Source: Saprospiraceae bacterium (GTDB lineage: Bacteria; Bacteroidota; Bacteroidia; Chitinophagales; Saprospiraceae). From it: DNA of 9,625 nucleotides. The position numbers were made by a program, and so were the translations under genes. The stretch's first letter is position 1. Every line of letters begins with the position of its first letter. The notes under the pieces were generated by a model. That model searched no databases. It saw only the letters and a program-made list of their open reading frames with translations, and was not told the origin of the DNA. The DNA is taken from positions 1 to 9,625 of the forward strand of contig JADKGL010000038.1 of NCBI GenBank assembly GCA_016722295.1, read 5' to 3'. Positions 7,573-9,625 of the stretch are shown here, piece after piece.

Positions 7573-7686
7573 CCGCCGACCTTTAACAAGGCACCGTGGC
7601 AACTGAACCCGGCACCAAAAGACGACAACCACCACCAGCCGCCAGGTGCGTCATCCGCCAGCGCCGCATCCAGCACAAAGTAAACA
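7569..7686 (-). pseudogene. Type III polyketide synthase-like gene, C-terminal fragment, cut by IS
   Basis: Only the last ~39 codons are seen. They read VYFVLDAALADDAPGG then WWWLSSFGAGFSCHGALLKVGG and a TGA at 7569-7571. The FGAGFS followed by a hydrophobic LL stretch is the C-terminal strand of thiolase-fold condensing enzymes, and the wording fits type III polyketide synthases best; a KAS III-like enzyme is the alternative. The ISAs1 element is inserted at 7687. On the far side of the element, 9610-9625 continues the same reading frame, so the gene was intact before insertion and its 5' part lies beyond the window. The stop overlaps the methyltransferase start as ATGA. Loss of this C-terminal piece would be expected to inactivate the enzyme. 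Confidence 0.65.
7675..7686. repeat. Target-site duplication, left copy
   Basis: The 12 bases ACAAAGTAAACA at 7675-7686 recur at 9610-9621, directly outside the two ends of the ISAs1 element. The ISAs1 family usually makes 8-10 bp duplications, so 10 bases may be the true duplication and the outer one or two may match by chance. Confidence 0.85.
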
Positions 7687-7711
7687 CGGTAAATTTGTTC
7701 TCACTCAAATG
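7687..7711 (+). repeat. ISAs1 terminal inverted repeat, left
   Basis: It begins CGGTAAATTTGTTC and ends CAAATG. It matches the reverse complement of 9585-9609 at about 19 of 25 positions. The transposase stop codon lies one base inside it (7713). Confidence 0.75.
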
Positions 7712-7712
7712 C

Positions 7713-9516
7713 TCAAACGGCAGCTAAACGCGTTGAGTTTTTTGTCATACGCAGGTAGTCAAAAACCATACGGGTATTGCGATTGAGCTTGGCCATTTTT
7801 TCTTTGATGCTGGTTTTTCCGTCGGAGAACATTGACAGCACGCCTACGGCGAAGCGCCGCAGACGCGACACGTTCTCTGGCCCTTTACCGGTGCGAATGC
7901 GACTTCTGTCTTCGTCAAAGTTCCAGTCGATCACCCAATGACAGCGGTTCTCAATCGTCCAATGCTCACGATTGGCAGCGAGCACCTGTTTTGGGTTGGC
8001 TTGTGCCCGGCTTTGGCTGGTCAGGCCCACTGCTGTCTCAAACGAATGGTGACTATTCTTTTGTTAACCACCTCGCGCTCAATCAAAAAGACCTGTCCAA
8101 CATGGGGAAAGTTGAGATAGCCATTGAGCGCGTCACTGCACCAGATGCGACGGGTTTCAATGCGCCCATGGTCCGGGGGTGAAACCTCGACAAAGTCAGG
8201 TTTCTTGCGTTTTTCAAACAAGAGCGCAATGTCTTTTTCCAGCGTAGCCTGGTTGCCTTTGGCTGTGAAGTGGTAATGCGCCCCACGCTGCACCAGATAG
8301 TCGGCCAGCTTGCGTTGTGTCAGCAGGGCATCGGCGGTGATCAGTCGGTCTTTGATATCAATGGCATCGAGCAAGGCCGTGAACATGCCAATCTCGTTGG
8401 TCTGTTTTTGCTCATCACGGCCTGCTACGGGCAGAGTACCAACTTTTTTTGGGTGTAGCAGATGACAGACTTGTGCCCCACAGCACTCATGATGTGGGTT
8501 TGGTGACCCTTGTCATCCTTGGCGTTGCACATGGTTTTGCCGTCGACAGCAATGTTTTTGTCTTTGGGCGCAAAAGCTTCGTTCCACTGTTGCAATGCGC
8601 GGTCAAGCACCGCAGGATCGACGCGTATGAGCACATTGCGGATGATCGACTCACTGGGGACGACATAGCGTCCCTCAACACGTCGACAACCCAAGCGCTC
8701 ACGTGCCTTATCACCCAGGTCTTGTGCCCAGCCAGCCATGGCCTTGTAGCCCGTCATGCCGCACAGCGTGGCTGCTGCGGCAATGCTCAGCACCGTTGAC
8801 AAACGGTGGCGACGCCCCGAGCGTGCGCGGGGGTCGGCGATGTCGTTGAAGAAGTCCGGCAGTATGCGCATTTGGTCGGCTGTGAGCATGATGTTGGGTT
8901 TTCCTGTGAGTTGAAGTTGCGCGCGCTCAGCTTGGGTTAAAAGCGCTTGGGGGTTGTGACATAAGGGGTAAACAAAGACACGCTTGGGCGCGTTGTGTGC
9001 CGGGCTGTAGCCTGCCTGGGTACGTCGGTAGCCTTGAGTTAGACCCAGCTCAGTCCAGTTGGCGGCGCGGTAAACACCACCATGAAAGCGGCTGGGGTCA
9101 ACAAAGGTTTCGAGCAACAGTACAGGGTGACCAAAGCGGGCCTGCCAATCCGATACCAAGCGACGCTGCATCAACGACAGCACACGCGTGCCAACATTGG
9201 GGTGGTGCCAGTCGGGCAGAATCAGGAAGCGGCTGTTGTTGGCGATCAGCTTGAGCCGACCATACTGGGAGGTGAAGTCCCAGCCAATCCATCTGTCACG
9301 CACGCCGCATTTGAGGGCGGCTGCGCTGATGCTCAGCAGGGCAACCCAATGCTCGCCCAAGAGGGCCACATACCAGATCGTTTCACCAATCTTTGCCAAA
9401 TCACCCAAGTAGTGATGCTGCGCCATCAGATCCTTGTAGCGCGGCTCTTCGGGCCGTTCTACTGGGCGAACTTGAAATTTTGACAGGGCAGTGTTGCTGG
9501 AGCGATCAGCTTGCAT
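7713..9516 (-). pseudogene. DUF4338 (DruA-like)-ISAs1 fusion transposase, two frame breaks
   Basis: Joined frames give 601 aa. Residues ~15-200 are a DUF4338 domain (HHYLGD, VRDRWIGWD, NNSRFLILPDW, LLLETFVDPSRFHGGVYRAANW). Residues ~214-310 are the ISAs1 transposase N-terminal domain (LPDFFNDIADPRARSGRRH). Then follows the DDE core: D325 in AVDGKTM, D396 in TADALLTQR, E523 in HWTIENRCHW, then DEDRSRIRTG and a C-terminal LNRNTRMVFDYLRMTKNS. The first frame (8425-9516, 363 aa) stops just after the first Asp. A -1 shift at 8444-8450 leads into the second frame, with KKVGTLPVAGRDEQKQTNEIGM. A second break, one A missing at 8059-8062, leads to the last frame. The first site is a perfect A_AAA_AAG slippery heptamer; the second is not a good slip site. 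As read the protein is not full length. Confidence 0.9.
8444..8450 (-). promoter_or_regulatory. A_AAA_AAG slippery heptamer, possible -1 frameshift site
   Basis: On the minus strand the zero-frame codons are CAA AAA AAG, so the heptamer is in exact X_XXY_YYZ phase, and the zero-frame stop is about five codons on. A -1 slip gives VGTLPVAGRD, the conserved continuation. It may instead be a lost A from an A8 run; a second, non-slippery break downstream favours that reading. Confidence 0.4.
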
Positions 9517-9556
9517 AGCCGGGTTTATACCGGGTATGGTCGGGGATGTCCAGCAT
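9506..9556 (-). CDS. Possible 16-aa leader ORF in the IS
   Basis: A short frame from ATG 9556 to TGA 9506-9508 reads MLDIPDHTRYKPGYAS and overlaps the transposase ATG (9516) by 11 bases. It could be a leader for translational coupling, or the former N-terminus of a longer transposase if a base has been lost here. There is no clear ribosome binding site. A chance ORF is possible. Confidence 0.2.
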   Translation of the reverse strand: MLDIPDHTRYKPGYAS

Positions 9557-9584
9557 GGCGTAGTTCAGTGTTGATTTCAAACAA

Positions 9585-9609
9585 CATTTGTCTGTGGACA
9601 AATTCACTG
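9585..9609 (-). repeat. ISAs1 terminal inverted repeat, right
   Basis: Read inwards on the minus strand it starts CAGTGAATTTGTCC and ends CAAATG, paired with 7687-7711. The leader of the transposase (9517-9584), and presumably its promoter, lie between this repeat and the ATG at 9516. Confidence 0.75.
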
Positions 9610-9621
9610 ACAAAGTAAACA
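9610..9621. repeat. Target-site duplication, right copy
   Basis: ACAAAGTAAACA, identical to 7675-7686. Together with 9622-9625 it encodes, on the minus strand, the residues F-V-Y-F-V of the interrupted polyketide synthase-like gene in the correct frame. Confidence 0.85.
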
Positions 9622-9625
9622 AACG
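9610..9625 (-). pseudogene. Polyketide synthase-like gene, continuation beyond the IS
   Basis: These 16 bases at the window edge continue the frame of the fragment at 7569-7686 once one copy of the 12-bp repeat is removed. The rest of the gene, including any active-site Cys, lies outside the window. Confidence 0.5.

Larger units (their letters stand above)
7687..9609 (-). mobile_element. ISAs1-family insertion sequence, 1923 bp
   Basis: A complete element with one minus-strand transposase gene (7713-9516). The ends are imperfect inverted repeats: the left end at 7687-7711 and the reverse complement of 9585-9609 match at about 19 of 25 positions, including AATTTGT and CAAATG. A 12-bp direct repeat flanks both ends. 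The element sits in the coding sequence of the polyketide synthase-like gene and removing it with one repeat copy restores an open frame. The close match of the flanking repeats suggests a fairly recent insertion. The exact end could shift by a base because C/CA at the tip is ambiguous. Confidence 0.88.

Noticed and set aside
6391..7586. Several + strand frames of 60-140 codons
   Set aside because: They are antisense to the oxidoreductase and methyltransferase genes, with Arg/Pro/Ser-rich composition typical of shadow frames.
8059..8062. Second programmed frameshift site in the ISAs1 transposase
   Set aside because: The A4 run gives no good -1 re-pairing of the Lys tRNA and a +1 slip meets a stop at once; a lost A fits better.
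7713..9516. A complete Druantia defence system
   Set aside because: Only the DUF4338 domain is present and it is fused to a transposase inside a delimited IS; no DruB-DruE or helicase genes are nearby.
1..9625. CRISPR array, tRNA or rRNA genes
   Set aside because: No regularly spaced repeats, tRNA-like cloverleaf with a T-loop motif, or rRNA core sequences were seen on either strand.

Overview
The window looks like an accessory, IS-rich stretch of a Gram-negative proteobacterial chromosome or large plasmid. The style of the operon and of the IS families suggests Burkholderiales (Comamonadaceae-like); this is inference from protein style, not a measured assignment. No rRNA, tRNA or CRISPR array is visible.

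Layout: (1) 1-1755 looks less GC-rich than the rest. It holds a doubtful small ORF, an intact HNH endonuclease gene on the + strand (613-1404), and a stretch with an unrecognised minus-strand ORF and two adjacent palindromes. (2) 1756-3528 is an ISNCY-type insertion sequence whose minus-strand transposase gene (1891-3382) is broken by about six single-base shifts. (3) 3529-3974 holds an unexplained segment with a 10-bp inverted repeat and then a 3'-truncated OsmC-family gene. (4) 4069-7686 is a tightly packed minus-strand operon: type III polyketide synthase-like gene (only its last ~39 codons here), SAM methyltransferase, FAD-dependent oxidoreductase, acyl carrier protein and a FabF-like ketosynthase, joined by ATGA/TGATG overlaps. 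(5) 7687-9609 is an ISAs1-family insertion sequence, inserted in the polyketide synthase gene. It has imperfect terminal inverted repeats and a 12-bp flanking direct repeat, and its transposase carries an N-terminal DUF4338 (DruA-like) domain.

How the genes work together: the ketosynthase and ACP would make or extend a dedicated acyl chain. The type III enzyme would condense and cyclise it, and the methyltransferase and flavoprotein would tailor the ring or chain. This resembles the logic of phenolic-lipid (alkylresorcinol/alkylquinone) pathways; the product is not determined by the sequence. The pathway looks inactivated as read, because the type III gene is split by the ISAs1 element and the ketosynthase and oxidoreductase genes each carry a one-base frameshift.

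Ten single-base frame breaks occur in four genes. Eight are apparent base losses, and most of those fall in short A/T homopolymers. Either the region is decaying or the assembly under-calls homopolymers. One break, at 8444-8450, is also an exact A_AAA_AAG slippery heptamer in an IS transposase, so programmed -1 frameshifting is a real alternative there.
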